A stretch of 64,000 nucleotides of DNA from Dipteronia dyeriana (Eukaryota > Streptophyta > Magnoliopsida > Sapindales > Sapindaceae). The notes beneath the pieces were generated by a model. The model was not told the origin of the DNA. It worked only from the letters and a program-made list of their open reading frames with translations, and made no database searches. Position 1 is the first letter of the stretch; every line of letters begins with the position of its first letter. Below, piece by piece: positions 20,241-32,262 of the stretch. A program made the translations under genes and the position numbers. The stretch is from the NCBI GenBank assembly GCA_032871835.1, contig CM065299.1, forward strand, positions 4,249,001-4,313,000. Direction: 5' to 3'.

Positions 20241-22585
20241 GGCTTGTAACCATTTTCACGGTAATGGTAACCATTTTACGGTTTTGGTAACTACTTATTG
20301 ATATTTGAAATTTTAAATTGTAACCATTTTCACGATATTAGTAACCACTTTCACAGCAGTGATAACCATTTTATGGATGGGGTAACCACTTTTATTTTTT
20401 CAATATTTTGACTTGTAACCAATTCCACAGTAATGGTAACCATGTTTACGGCTCTAATTACCAATTTATAGGCTCTGGTAACCAGTTTTTAATTTATGAA
20501 ATTTAGACTTGTAACTAATTTCACGGCATTGGTAATCATTTCCACGGCTTCAGTAATAATTTTAAGGCTTGGGTAACCATTTTTAAATTTTTGATATTTT
20601 GACTTGTAACCGTCTTCACGGTGATGGTAACTATTTTAACGGCTCCAGTAACCGTTTTAGGGCTTTGGTAACTACTTATTGATTTTGAGATTTTGAAATT
20701 TTGACTTGTAACCATTTTCACAGCACTAGTAAGCACTTTTACGGCTTTTAGTAACCATTAATATGACATTGGTAACCATTTTTTTATTTTTTTAATATTT
20801 TATCTTGTAACCATTTTCACGGCTATGGTAACCATTGTAACGGTCCCAGTAACCATTTTACGGTTTTGGTAACTACCTTTTGATTTTTACAATTTTGATT
20901 TGTAATCATTTTCACGGCACTAGTAACCACTTTTACGGATTTTAGCAACCATTAATACGGCATTGGTAACCATTTTTTATTTTTTTAATATTTTGTCTTG
21001 TAACTATTTTCACGGCGATGGTAACAATTTTAACGGCCCCAGTAACCATTTTACGGCTTTGGTAACTACCTTTTGATTTTTACAATTTTGACTTGTAACC
21101 ATTTTCACGGCACTAGTAACCACTTTTACGGCTTTTAGTAACCATTAATACGGCATTGGTAACCATTTTTTATTTTTTTAATATTTTGTGTTGTAACCAT
21201 TTTCACGGCGATGGTAACCATTGTAACGGCCCCAATAACCATTTTACGGCTTTGGTAACTACCTTTTGATTTTTACAATTTTGACTTGTAACCATTTTCA
21301 CGGCACTAGTAACCACTTTTACGGCTTTTAGTAACCATTAATACGGCATTAGTAACCATTTTTTATTTTTTTAATATTTTGTGTTGTAACCATTTTCACG
21401 GCGATGGTAACCATTGTAACGGCCACAATAACCATTTTACGGCTTTGGTAACTATCTTTTGATTTTTACAATCTTGACTTGTAACCATTTTCACATTAAT
21501 GGTAACCATTTTCACGAATGCAATAATCATTTGACGGTTTTGGTAACTACTTATTGATTTTAGAAATTTCAAATTGTAACCAATTTCACGGTATTAGTAA
21601 CCATTTTCAAGGATGCAGTAACCATTTGACGGTTTTGGTAACTACTTATTAATTTTAGAAATTTCAAATTGTAACCATTTTCACGGTATTAGTAACCATT
21701 TTCACGGAAGTGGTAATAATTTTACGGTTTGGGTAACCACTTTGAAATATTTAATATTTTGACTTGTAACCAATTCCACGGTAATGGGAACCATTTTACG
21801 GTTTTGGTAACTACTTATTGATTTTACAAATTTCACGGTATTTGTAACCACTTTCACGGAAGTGGTAACCATTTTATGGTTTGGGTAACCACTTTTAAAT
21901 ATTTAATATTTTGACTTGTAACCAATTCCACGGTAATGGTAACCATTTTACGGTTTTGGTAACTACTTATTGATTTTACAAATTTCACGGTATTGGTAAC
22001 CACTTTCACGGAAGTGGTAACCATTTTACGCTTTGGGTAACCACTTTTAAATATTTAATTTTCTGACTTGTAACCATTTCCACGGTAATGGTAACCATTT
22101 GTACGGGTCCAGGTACCATTTTACGGCTCTGGTAACCGGTTTTTTATTTATGAAATTTATACTTGTAATTACTTTCACGGTGTTGGTAACCATTTTCACT
22201 GCTTCAGTAAGTATTTTACGGCTTCGGTAACTAGGTTTAATTGTTTTTTTATTTTCATCTGTAACCATTTTCATGACAATGGTTACAGATTTAACGGCCC
22301 AGTTACCATTTTATGGCTTTGGTAACTACTGTATGATTTTTGATATTTTGACTTGTAACTATTTTCACGGTATTAGTAACCATTTTCCGGGTCCAGTAAG
22401 CATTTAACGACTCTGGTAACCAGTTTTTATTTTTTATTTTTTATTTTTTTTTTTTCATTCTTTTTTGACTTGTAACCATCTTCACAGTATTGATAACCAC
22501 TTTTAGGGCTTCAGTAACCATTTTTACGGTTTTCATAACGGTGTTTTTTTTAATATTCTGACTTTTAACTATTTCACGATAATTG
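20241..22585. repeat. GTAACC-rich satellite with higher-order structure
   Basis: About 2.3 kb built from degenerate units of roughly 20-25 bp with the core GGTAACCATTTTCACGG, grouped into monomers of about 95 bp that end in a T-rich spacer and 'gacttgtaacc'. From about 20703 to 21476 two alternating monomer types form a higher-order unit of about 193 bp, repeated four times (starts near 20703, 20897, 21090, 21283, next at 21476). From 21476 to 21761 the period falls to about 95. From 21761 to 22064 a different unit of about 152 bp repeats twice. The edges are more diverged, and a stray related fragment lies near 22990. I see no gene in it; minus-strand open frames with AVKMVT-like repeats are by-products. 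Confidence 0.95.
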
Positions 22586-23712
22586 TTATTTGAGAATGAT
22601 ATTAGGCATATGGAAACGATTCCTTCTCTATAAATTTGATTATGTGGTAAGTATATTGTTTTTTTTTACATGAATCAATTTTCTCCATAGCATTGAAATT
22701 CTTTTTATGTTTCAAAAGGCCATAATAATAATAATAATTGTAATAAACTATCGTACTCTGATTACATAAGAGAAATTAAATTTGCTTATATTCATAGAAT
22801 TAATATATCGTCTAGTTAAATTGTACAAGGTTGTAAATAAGTTATATCTGTTGTGTTCAACTATTAATCAAATGTGAAGTTAAATTTAAAAGGATTGGAT
22901 ACTCTACTTACTCTATCGCCATAAAAGCATTATTGATTACATTCATTCTTATACGGCTTTCGTAATTAATTTGTTTGTTTTTTATAATTTGACTTGTAAT
23001 TATTTTCATGGAAAAATTAACCACTTTGTAACTAATTATACTATCGTTGTCAGTACATTGTTTTTTTCTTACACTAATACATTATACATTGTTAGCAACA
23101 ATTTGGAGCATTAATTTGGTAATCGCCAAAAATCATTTACTTAAACAACTACAGTAAATAATTCCGAGTGATTGCATGGTTTTTCTTATAGTGAAACTTG
23201 AGTCCCAAAGAACCCAATTTCTTTAAATGAATAAGATAAAACTAAATGAATATGTAATTTTCTCATCCATTTTTTCCCCCTTTATATGTGTGTTTACATG
23301 GACTAGCTTATCCCATATCGAAGGTTTGTGCTATACATGCTTACAAGAATTTTAGCTTTCACTTTTATGATCGGGAGACGGTAGGGGAGACCTTTCTTCT
23401 TCACTAGGGAAGCTTCAAAACCGTTTATGGTAAAGTGTTAAAGTGTCTGCATGGTTCGACCTAACGGAGGTGAATATGCAAGAGAAATATTCAGTCTATT
23501 CATTAATTATATTTGCCACATTCAAATTTTGTAGTTTACACTAGACAATAACTGCTCAAATTATACATGAATAATTAGTAGCTCAAACTAACATTTTTTC
23601 TTCTTCTTTACAAGAGAATTAGGATAGCAGTAGAAGTCAAATCTGGTTTGCTTGCAAATCAAGACCATGGGATACATTTCAAGCATATGCAGCACAAACC
23701 ACATCACCAACC
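22586..23712. other. Intergenic, between satellite and MAPK remnant
   Basis: AT-rich, with one decayed satellite-like fragment near 22990. I see no coding exon and no clear transposon end, although 23280-23480 is slightly less AT-rich. Confidence 0.45.
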
Positions 23713-25856
23713 TCAATGAGTTGGATCGGGATTGAAATTTACAGTTTCCCTATAGATGAGCTTCTTGATATTTTCTTCAGTAAATGATGGATGCTCAAAA
23801 TCAAAACTGAATGGCCTTGGGCAAACAGGCTCCTCATTGGTATCATGAAGGGGGCAAGATATGGGTGGCACAGAGCCTCATCAACTGCAAACAATGACGT
23901 AGAAAGATAAAGAGTTGCTGAGAAAAAGGAGAACTGATAGTCCAGTGAACATCGACTCAAAAATAAGCACATAACGATTATAATTTGTCATACTAAAACG
24001 ACAAACAATTTGATGCAGCATATAATTCTTTATCCTAATCAAACTGAAAATCAGTCCTAATGCTTCATGAATCTTCAATTCTAAAGTTATCAAAATGCCA
24101 AAATCAATAGCCAAAGGCATAGTGCTCTCTATAAGTTTATATCAATGTACCTGTAATGTGTTTGTTCGGATCAAATACGAGCATCTTCTCCAGCAAATCT
24201 ACAGCACCTGGAGACACATTAGAAAATCTAACAGAAACATTTTGCTTTGGGAGCTGGGGAAGCATTCTGACATATCTTCTTGCATTATCATTTCGTAGAA
24301 AGCCAATGGGGGATTCATCAATGAACCTATAAGCTATTCAAAACATATGGAAAATCATGCAAAGTTAACATTTACAAAGTTGATTCAGATTATAATGAAA
24401 AGTATTAAAATAGCTCAAACTTTTAGAATTCATATGGGAAAAAGAATATTATAGCATAGCACAACAGAGCAGCCAACACACAGACACAAGTAAAGAAAAA
24501 GATACAAATGTGGTGATGATCACATAGGAGTATGTACCATGCATAATTTATCAAAAAATAATTTTTTGCTAGCCAAATACATGACAAAGATGGAAAATTA
24601 TAAGATATGAAAAAGTGTTTTCGTGTGTGATGAAAAAGTTCTTGATATCCAAACAATCTCTCATTTTTACATATCAAATCGGTTCCTGTTCATCTCCTAG
24701 AGGAAAAACAAAATATTCTCGCACATCCACCACACTAATCTCTCGAAGATTTGAGTTTCCTACTGAAACATAGATGTCCCTCTTTTCAAATTCAAGGTTA
24801 TGCATTCAACTATTAGGCAGAGCATAAATATAGTGATGACACCCCTTTGACCCTCACAATCACAGTAAGCTATCACTTTATGCATGGAAAGATAAGCATA
24901 CTGAGATAATGCCTAAAATTGTTCCATCCAAACTAACAACATAAAGCTTGACATTTAAGTATATGGAAAAACTAAGATCAGAGTATCAGAAACTCTGAAA
25001 TGAATTATCTAATCCTTGAGTAAAAATGTAGTTAGCAGGTCCTAAATTATTCACATTGCAAAAAAAGATTGATCATGCATGAGTAAATATAAGTGTACAT
25101 AAGCTCAGGATTACTGAACTGAGGGTGAGGGGCATAGGAACTAATGATTATAATCAAATAAGCATTCAAAATTACTTAATTGCTTAGATACATAAACATT
25201 AAAACTGATAAGGCAAATAATAAAAAGTAAAAGGTGCAAACACGACAATGGTCATCCGTCAAATCTTGGTGAGAACGAATAATTTGATGTAAATCAATGT
25301 CTATTAATTCATAACCTATGTATACATCATTGAAGTTCTCTTTCATCGGCGGTCGAATAATGTCCTTGATGGCAATCTCCTGCAGAGAATAAAGAAAAAA
25401 CCAACAAGCTTACAATCCCTGCAAAACAGATCCACAACTGTTGCAAAATTTCATTTCATGACCAAAAACTAAGCAAACCAGTTGGACTGAGTGTAAGTGA
25501 ATATTCTATATTGCCAACCAAACCAAACCAATAGGCAATTTTTTTTTTTTAAAAAATTCCCTACCCTAAAAGCAAGCTAGCATAAACTAGGCAAACAGGT
25601 GTATCTGACATGATAAATTCTAGAATTTACTCTCAAAATCTAATATCAACCAAAGTCATTATGAAAAAAAGAAGTTTTAATTGAATTATGCAAACATAAA
25701 AAAATTAGAGATCTCACTGGACTTACATTTTCATGATCCAGGTGCCGAAGCAGTTTAATTTCTCACAAAGTCCTCTTGGCATCAATTCTATTGTCAAATG
25801 CATTACCAATCTTCTTTATGGCAACCTCCTCCCATGTCTCACAATTCACAGCAGTA
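23713..25856 (-). pseudogene. Group-B MAP kinase (MPK4-like) pseudogene fragment
   Basis: Four exon remnants in gene order on the minus strand: 25856-25727 ([19 protein letters not shown]...), 25379-25244 ([26 protein letters not shown]), 24333-24151 ([28 protein letters not shown]) and 23884-23713 ([28 protein letters not shown], stop). Family knowledge puts these in the MPK4/11/12 group. It cannot work. The exons that should carry the HRD catalytic loop, DFG and the TEY activation motif are absent between 24334 and 25243, and so is the N-terminus with the glycine-rich loop. There is a stop where arginine is expected (RTL*EIKLL, TGA near 25766, consistent with CGA to TGA). One-base deletions break the frame in the third remnant (before FLRND) and after HPYLAP. 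Introns are kept, so it arose by DNA copying, not retroposition. Confidence 0.88.
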
Positions 25857-27872
25857 CTAAAGGAAACGAAAAAAAATTACATTTACCTTCACATAACTGA
25901 TAACAAAGAGAAATCAACTCAACTAAATCGAAAATACAACTTTTTATCCTACCACGGAGAGCAAACACTTTCTCTCAACACACAATGAATATAAATACAT
26001 AATGGACAACCTAACATATGAAAGAAAATCCAAGTTAACATAAGTGATAAGACTGGCTGACCAAAAAGATTTAGCGTCTATGTACACACACTCACAAGCA
26101 CGAGCTTATCTTCTCCCCATGTTTAAAATTTCAAAGCATCACCATACCCACCACCTTCGACCAAAAAAAATTGTGGCGCACAAATACACACACATATCAG
26201 CTAATCATAGGTGTACAGTCAATTCTAAAAACTTCACTTAAAAAATGGTAAAGGCTAAAACGAATGATGACTTGTAACATGGTTCAGTCATTCAAGCATA
26301 CAGTTACACTTTCCACAAAATCAAAATGATTGACCTGAAAACTGTTATCATCTATCATAATCATGGCCAAAACCACTTCTAAGTAAATATAGATTAGAGA
26401 AACGAAATAAACGAATGGGTGAGATCGATTGAAAGCAGAAAAAACCCAAAGCGATAACAACACAATGCACACATGATGCAGTATCGATATCTCTATTATA
26501 CTAATCATCATATGCCAAATCAAGTATCCAAATCTGACTAAATTTGGGATTTAAAGTGTTTTCAGAGAGTAGGACTGTTACAAGTTTTGCAAAACATTTA
26601 TATATGGAGAGAGATAGAGAGAGAAGTTATTGAATATTTTTTGGAAATAATTCTAAAATTTAGTAAAATCAATTACGCAATTATGTTTGCAATAATATAA
26701 TTCTCCCTATTCTGTAAATTCTCAGGTCCATGTACAACAATGTGATCCATATTGTATACAAATTCAATCTCAAACAACCTATCAATGTGTTGCTTCAACA
26801 ATCCAACATGGAAATCATGAATCAATCCATTTACATTCTTCAACTACAACGTATTTATGAGTTCAGTAGATTTCCAGCATAATCACGCGGTAAACAAACA
26901 TGGCAGTAAACAATTGATCATCATGTTTCCAATTAACCCACCTCAATTACCACATATACACTACAACCAAATCATAAAACCAGTACCAAGCCCACAAATT
27001 TAACCTTCTAACACAAACAAACCAAGCAAAAGCTCACAACTACTGAAATCAAATGTCAATATCCAGCAACCAGATCTCATCAAACAACACATTTTCGAAC
27101 AAAAAACAATCTTCCAAAGCAGACTCACACTATATCTCACCAGTACTCTAACCAAGTTTGAACATTTAAGAAAAATAAATAAACAAACAAAGTGAAATTC
27201 CATTCCAAGCATGATCAAATCATCAAAACTAAAATGCAAACATAAATATAAACAATTACAAGAACCTAGAAGCAAAAAAGAGAGAACTATAATTAAAATT
27301 AAATTATAACCAAAAAATAAAAAAGTGATCAGCTCATATAAATAAAAAAAATTAATTATTGTATCCAATCGAAAACATATATTGGAACGGTTTTTGAACT
27401 TGAACTCAATTAAAAAGGCAAGCACCAAGTAAACCAATGACAAAAGAAAAGATCAAAGGAAGCAACAATCAAGTAAAATCCAAAAGTATGATACAAAGAA
27501 CCTAAGATCCAAGCTTTTATAATCAAAACAACTGATCAAAACAATTGACATATAATCGGTAACATAAAATGTAAGTGCAATCTAATGATTTGTAATAGAA
27601 AAATAAAAAGAACATTTGGAGATTCATAGATATATACAAAAGTTATCATCATACTTTCTTCAGATCGTTTACATTTCATTCATAAAATTGAAGCCGTATA
27701 TCACAAGCTCAGAGAAAAACACAATTTTTTCTCATAAAATTGTTCAAAACTGGCCATTGTCAATACCCGGAATTGGATACTTGCAATGCTATGTAATCTG
27801 ACATTGCTACCACGTACCAATGATCGAAACCTCCAAAATACATTAGTAAATATAATATACTTAAATCTAGCA
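25857..27872. other. Intergenic, no gene recognised
   Basis: AT-rich. I looked for the missing MAP kinase N-terminal exon and the missing C-terminal part of the RNase H fragment and found neither. The long minus-strand open frame at 27000-27443 is hydrophobic and AT-driven and matches nothing I know. Confidence 0.45.
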
Positions 27873-29385
27873 GACACAAGCATTGAGTTTCCATGAACAC
27901 TAATATGTTTAAACCCTTTCTTAAGAGCATTCAATCCTAAAATCAAAGCACTATACCAAACAATATTATTGATTGCAATTCCCACTCCTACATGAAGTCG
28001 CGAGACCTACCAAAGCTCAGGATTAGAGAGAACTATATTTAACAGGAGGCAAAACAACCTAGAAGCTTAATATATAATTAAAGAATCTGCATACCACACT
28101 GCCATCTTCAGCACGCAAAACCGCTTCTGCATCAACTTGTCTAGAATTTCCTTTTGAGACACCGTCGAACTCAAGGATACAAGACTGTTGGATATAAACA
28201 TATATTATCTTCTTGTGCCATCACACAAATATCAAACTATGTCACATAAATTTAGTTCGACCAAAAAAGCAAGATCCAAAGAACACGAATATCCAACCAA
28301 CATTTTACTCGATTATTGATTTTGGTAGATAATTGCACATTACAGGTTTCTACTACCATATACAATCATTTTTTATAGGTACACACAGCTGAAACTGAAA
28401 CATTTATAACTATATATTCTAATAGAAAAGTAAAATACATTTCGTAATGGCAAAACGCAAGTCAGAAAGTAACTCACACAACTTGAGTGACAACACAATT
28501 ATCTAATTTCGACTGCTTTTGTTGAAGAGCTCTTGAAACCGAAGTTGATCTAAATGCCTCTTGCAGGAAAAATAATGAAGTATATGTTTATTGTCACAAC
28601 AAATTCAAGTTCAAATCAGGTCCCAACATCAAGCAACTTGAATCTAATTTATAACATTTGGCAACCGATGTATTCATCATCCTCCATTGTCAAAAAACAA
28701 GACAATTAGTAAATAAAATTACAGTAGACTAACTACATTCTTCTAGTTTCAAAGGTGATTTTCATGGAATTCCAACTATTGCAAGTAATATTTGATTCAT
28801 CATATAATACTCACACCATTAGGTAACACACAAAATATGCACGAACTATGTTCTCAATAATTTTCATAACAATTTTAGCATTATAATGTAATCTGATTCA
28901 GCTACCTCTTGCAATCTCTTTGGAGGAGAAACCTTATCAGTATTAGTTCCTTTATAGAAAAATAAGTTTATGAAAGAAAAAAATAACAATAAAAATAAGT
29001 CAATAACTGAAGATGACAACTTGTATAATGAAGCCTTAAATCCTTAATAACAACATATGTTGACGATCTTATAAAAAGATTTTAAATAATGATGAATATA
29101 GTATGCAAAAGATCAAGAAAACAAAAGCAATTATCAAGCTTCTTAAAACTAACAAAGACTACTTCAAAGTTCAAATCTTATAAAAAATATTGTAACTTTT
29201 AGAATTAAAGAGCTTAATAATCTAATCTGAAATGGGTAAAGAACAAGTTTTCCAAAAAGATCTTCTTTAATGTCACCTGCACTGACATAATAGATAAAAT
29301 TCTTAAGCCCGTGTGAGGCAAGATACTCCTCAGTCTCCTTCAACAAACCATAACCTTTATGCACAGTTACAGAAGGATTGCAAAC
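27873..29385 (-). pseudogene. Plant RNase H-domain protein, broken fragment
   Basis: Four remnants in order on the minus strand: 29385-about 29236 (VCNPSVTVHKGYG; EEYLASHGLKN; a caulimovirus-type N-terminal RNase H-binding module), about 28566-28485 (AFRSTSVSRALQQKQ, running into a stop), 28184-28095 (CILEFDGVSKGNSRQ; LRAEDGSV) and 28006-27873 (GVGIAINN; LKKGFKHISVHGNSMLV). The set matches, from memory, plant proteins with an N-terminal 'KGYGWSKEAEEYLASHG' module and a C-terminal RNase HI domain. The first catalytic aspartate (EFDG) is present, but the glutamate expected in NNVAEYR is lost (NNIVWYS) and the aspartate in QGDS has become asparagine. The first exon and the last third of the RNase H fold are missing. 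It is a pseudogene fragment, same strand as its two neighbours. Confidence 0.8.
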
Positions 29386-29626
29386 CTATAAAAAAAACAC
29401 ACCAACACTGATATATTACCTATTTCTTTTAATAAAATTAATGCATGTAGATAAACTAACTACTCACAGAAGAAAGTACCTTAACAAGGCATCCGCATGA
29501 CTCCAGCATATATATTCTTATAGAATACTCTACTACCTAGACCATGAAAATTAAAAGAGAACAGAAATTAGCAAAAACAGAAGAACATAACTCTAACTTG
29601 CAAAAATTAGCAAAAACAGAGGCCAT

Positions 29627-30600
29627 GGAAATCTTGCAACTGTTATGACTGATATCAAATTTCGTTTTTTACTGGACAAACGAATTATAACATCAAAGCA
29701 TCGAGTTCTCATTCTAAAACAACACCTCTAACTTCTCTCTTTTTCTGCTAAACCCACACATAATGCTAACAAATCAAAGAGTTAGTTACCCGTATATCGA
29801 ATCCAGCTTCTAAAAAATCGAAGCTATACGAAACAATCAAAGTTTCTACAACACAATTGACACAACAATCTCATTGCCTCAATCTAATAATTTTGCTAAC
29901 AAAACTAATAATCTTACCTACACGAAATTCGGATTCACAAGAAGCATCAATCAAGCAGTAACTAAAGATGTATCAACAATAAAAAAGTTCCACAAACCTG
30001 CAAAACCTTCGAATCAAACTTCGGTAATTCAATTCTAATGACATTGTGATCTATGAAAAATAAAATTTGTTTATCTTATCTTATTCAATTAAGAGCAACG
30101 AAAACAACCTTATGAAGAGGAGGACAGCTGCTTGAACCTACTGGAAATCTTGCAACTATTTTGACATATCAAATTTCAGATTGTACTGGACAAACAAATT
30201 ACTACATCGAAGCATCCAGTTCTCATTCTAAAGGAACGCCTATATATCTGTCCTCTTTTTTCATTAACATGCACAAAATGCTAGCTAGCCAATCAACGAG
30301 TTAGTTACCAGTATATCGAATCTAGCATTTAATAAATCCGAGCTATAAGAAACAATCAAAGTTTCTACAACACATTTGACACAGAGAGCTTATTGCCTCA
30401 ATCTATGCTTCTATTCACTACATAAAACACAATTTTGCTAACATAACTAATAATCATTTAAATTACCTACACAACATTTGGATTCACAAAAAGCATCAAT
30501 CAATCAATCAAACAGTAACTCAAGTTGTGTTAACAATAAAAAAGTTCCACAAACCTGTAAAAACCTTCGAATCGAACTTGGGTAATCCGATTTGACATAC
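29627..30600. repeat. Tandem duplication of about 0.43 kb
   Basis: Copies at about 29627-30050 and 30142-30600 share a long series of landmarks: 'ggaaatcttgcaact', 'tactggacaaacaaatta'-like, 'gagttagttacc', 'gaaacaatcaaagtttctac', 'aaaaaagttccacaaacctg' and 'aaaaccttcgaatc'. The offset grows from 515 to 558 bases through indels. Each copy ends in the small inositol-kinase exon piece LPKFDSKV on the minus strand, so the duplication includes one exon edge and the intron next to it. Confidence 0.85.
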
Positions 30601-31140
30601 AGTGATAGACCCGAAGGTTCCCCAACAATGCAACATCAGGCACAGGTAGTCCTTGAACCAATCCCGCCACGAACCCACCTAGGAAATTGTCTCCAGCACC
30701 CGTCGGATCAATCTGGTTTGCCGAAAAAGGCAAAATCTTCATCATTTCCCCATTTATCAAATACAATTCACACCCTTCCTTCCTGTGACTCACCACCACA
30801 CAACACTTTTTTCGAACCTCTTCTACTTCCATGAACAAAACCTCCTCCGAGGAGGCCTTCAAGAACCCGATTCTGGGCAACAGATGATAAAACCCACTGC
30901 CTTTTAAAGACACGAGATTGACGGTGCCATCGACGCCGTCAAAGACCTGGATTATCGACTGAATGTCGACAAAAACGGTGTCGCATATCTCCACCATCTT
31001 CTCCAGCGTCGTCAGGAGTATCTCCCCGCCTACATCGACGGCCATTCCGTAATCGAACCTAGCGTCCCGGGGGAGATCCGACGGCTTGATCGGATCGCAT
31101 GCGCATACCCGTTTCAGGACTCGATACTGATGCCTGTCAT
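30550..31140 (-). pseudogene. myo-Inositol 3-kinase (PfkB family) fragment
   Basis: The minus strand encodes the C-terminal half of a PfkB-type sugar kinase of the plant inositol 3-kinase type: RVLKRVCACDPIKPSDLP, GSGFYHLLPRIGFLKASSEE, and the PfkB signature with catalytic aspartate, DPTGAGDNFLGGFVAGL. The N-terminal half of the fold is absent; the sequence before about 31140 is an arginine/serine-rich stretch without family similarity. After VALLGN the frame slips near 30625: the expected GS-T-QIGLPKFDSK continues in another frame to an intron donor near 30556. Truncation plus frameshift make it a pseudogene. A second copy of its last exon piece sits at about 30005-30045 in the tandem duplication. 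G+C content here is clearly higher than in the flanks, as expected for former coding sequence. Confidence 0.85.
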
Positions 31141-31299
31141 GATCCGAAATCGAGCTAGAACTCAGAATAAGGAAGAATAGAAGTGATGATGGTGGCATTG
31201 GCGACGACAAAGGTTGCGATCTGCAAACGAAGGTGAAGATTAGCCGCCGCCGGCGGTCGGAGCAAACATGGAAGCCAAAGGGAGACAAGTTGAGAAGAA

Positions 31300-32262
31300 A
31301 ATCGTGAGAAGAGAACTGAGAAGAATGGAAGTCAATAGAGGAAGGAGATATATATTGTCTCAGACAACTTGGAACCGACTAGAGTTTTTTTTAGGTTTTA
31401 AGTTTTTTTTTCTTTTTTAATTAATGTAGAACCGTTGGATCAAGTCATGAATGATCCAATGGATCAAAATTTTTACTATTCATGATTGTATCATTCAGCC
31501 CAATTTACCTGTGACTGCATAGCAGCCAGACATTAAGTAGAAAGGTGTCATTAATCAATTGCTATTAAATATAATATCCGAAATACTTGGTCAAGATAAG
31601 AACCCAGCTTTTTACCTTTTATTACTTTAATATAACAACTTTTTATTATTAATTTAATGTTTGGATTTTTATCATTAAGGTTTCTTGATCTCTCATGAGT
31701 CATGAGTCTCGTCACATCACTAAACAAGATTCCACGTTATTATAAATAAATGATAAATAAAAATGTTTGTTTTTCCTACCTCACGAGTCAATTGCCATTT
31801 GCCACAAACTTAGCCTACCAATGTAATTACGTAAACAATGAAAATGTTAATGGTTATACTACTAGCCATTCTAAATAGCCATATCGTAGGTTTTAGTTTC
31901 AGAATCGCTTTCGATCCGTTTCGGTTTTGACGGTCCTTTTTTTTCTTTGCTATAAAATATTACATATGTTGAGCCCAACGGTCTGTAGACGTCTGCGGAC
32001 TGTTGTGCCTCAAACAGTTCAATAAAAAAAAATTGTTTTAATGGAACCGTCCGGTTCGAACCAGATCAGAACCACTGGTTTCAGTCTAGTTCGAACCGGA
32101 CGGTTTCACAAAAAAAAACCCGGAATTGGAACAGTTATAGTACACTGATCCGGTCCGATTCCGGTTAAGAACCTTAAATGACAGTTCGGATACGGTTTTT
32201 TCAGATTCGATTCCGGTTCGGTTCACCGGTTCGAACCGAACCACCGACATATATAAGTCTAA
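31300..32262. other. Intergenic with GGTTCGAACC-type inverted repeats
   Basis: No gene. At 31900-32250 there are many variants of 'ccggttcgaaccgga' and 'gtccggttcgaacc', in both orientations, typical of short decayed plant DNA transposons. I could not fix the ends. Confidence 0.5.

Noticed and set aside
20241..22585. Repeat array read as a CRISPR-like or protein-coding repeat
   Set aside because: Repeats are degenerate and nested with no unique spacers, the host is a plant nucleus, and the minus-strand open frames with AVKMVT-like words are broken every 60-80 residues.
27000..27443. 147-residue hydrophobic minus-strand frame
   Set aside because: Low-complexity, AT-driven, no splice context or family similarity.
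30530..31288. Intact 252-residue gene
   Set aside because: It is the C-terminal half of an inositol kinase only, with unrelated N-terminal sequence and a frameshift before the conserved LPKFDSK end.
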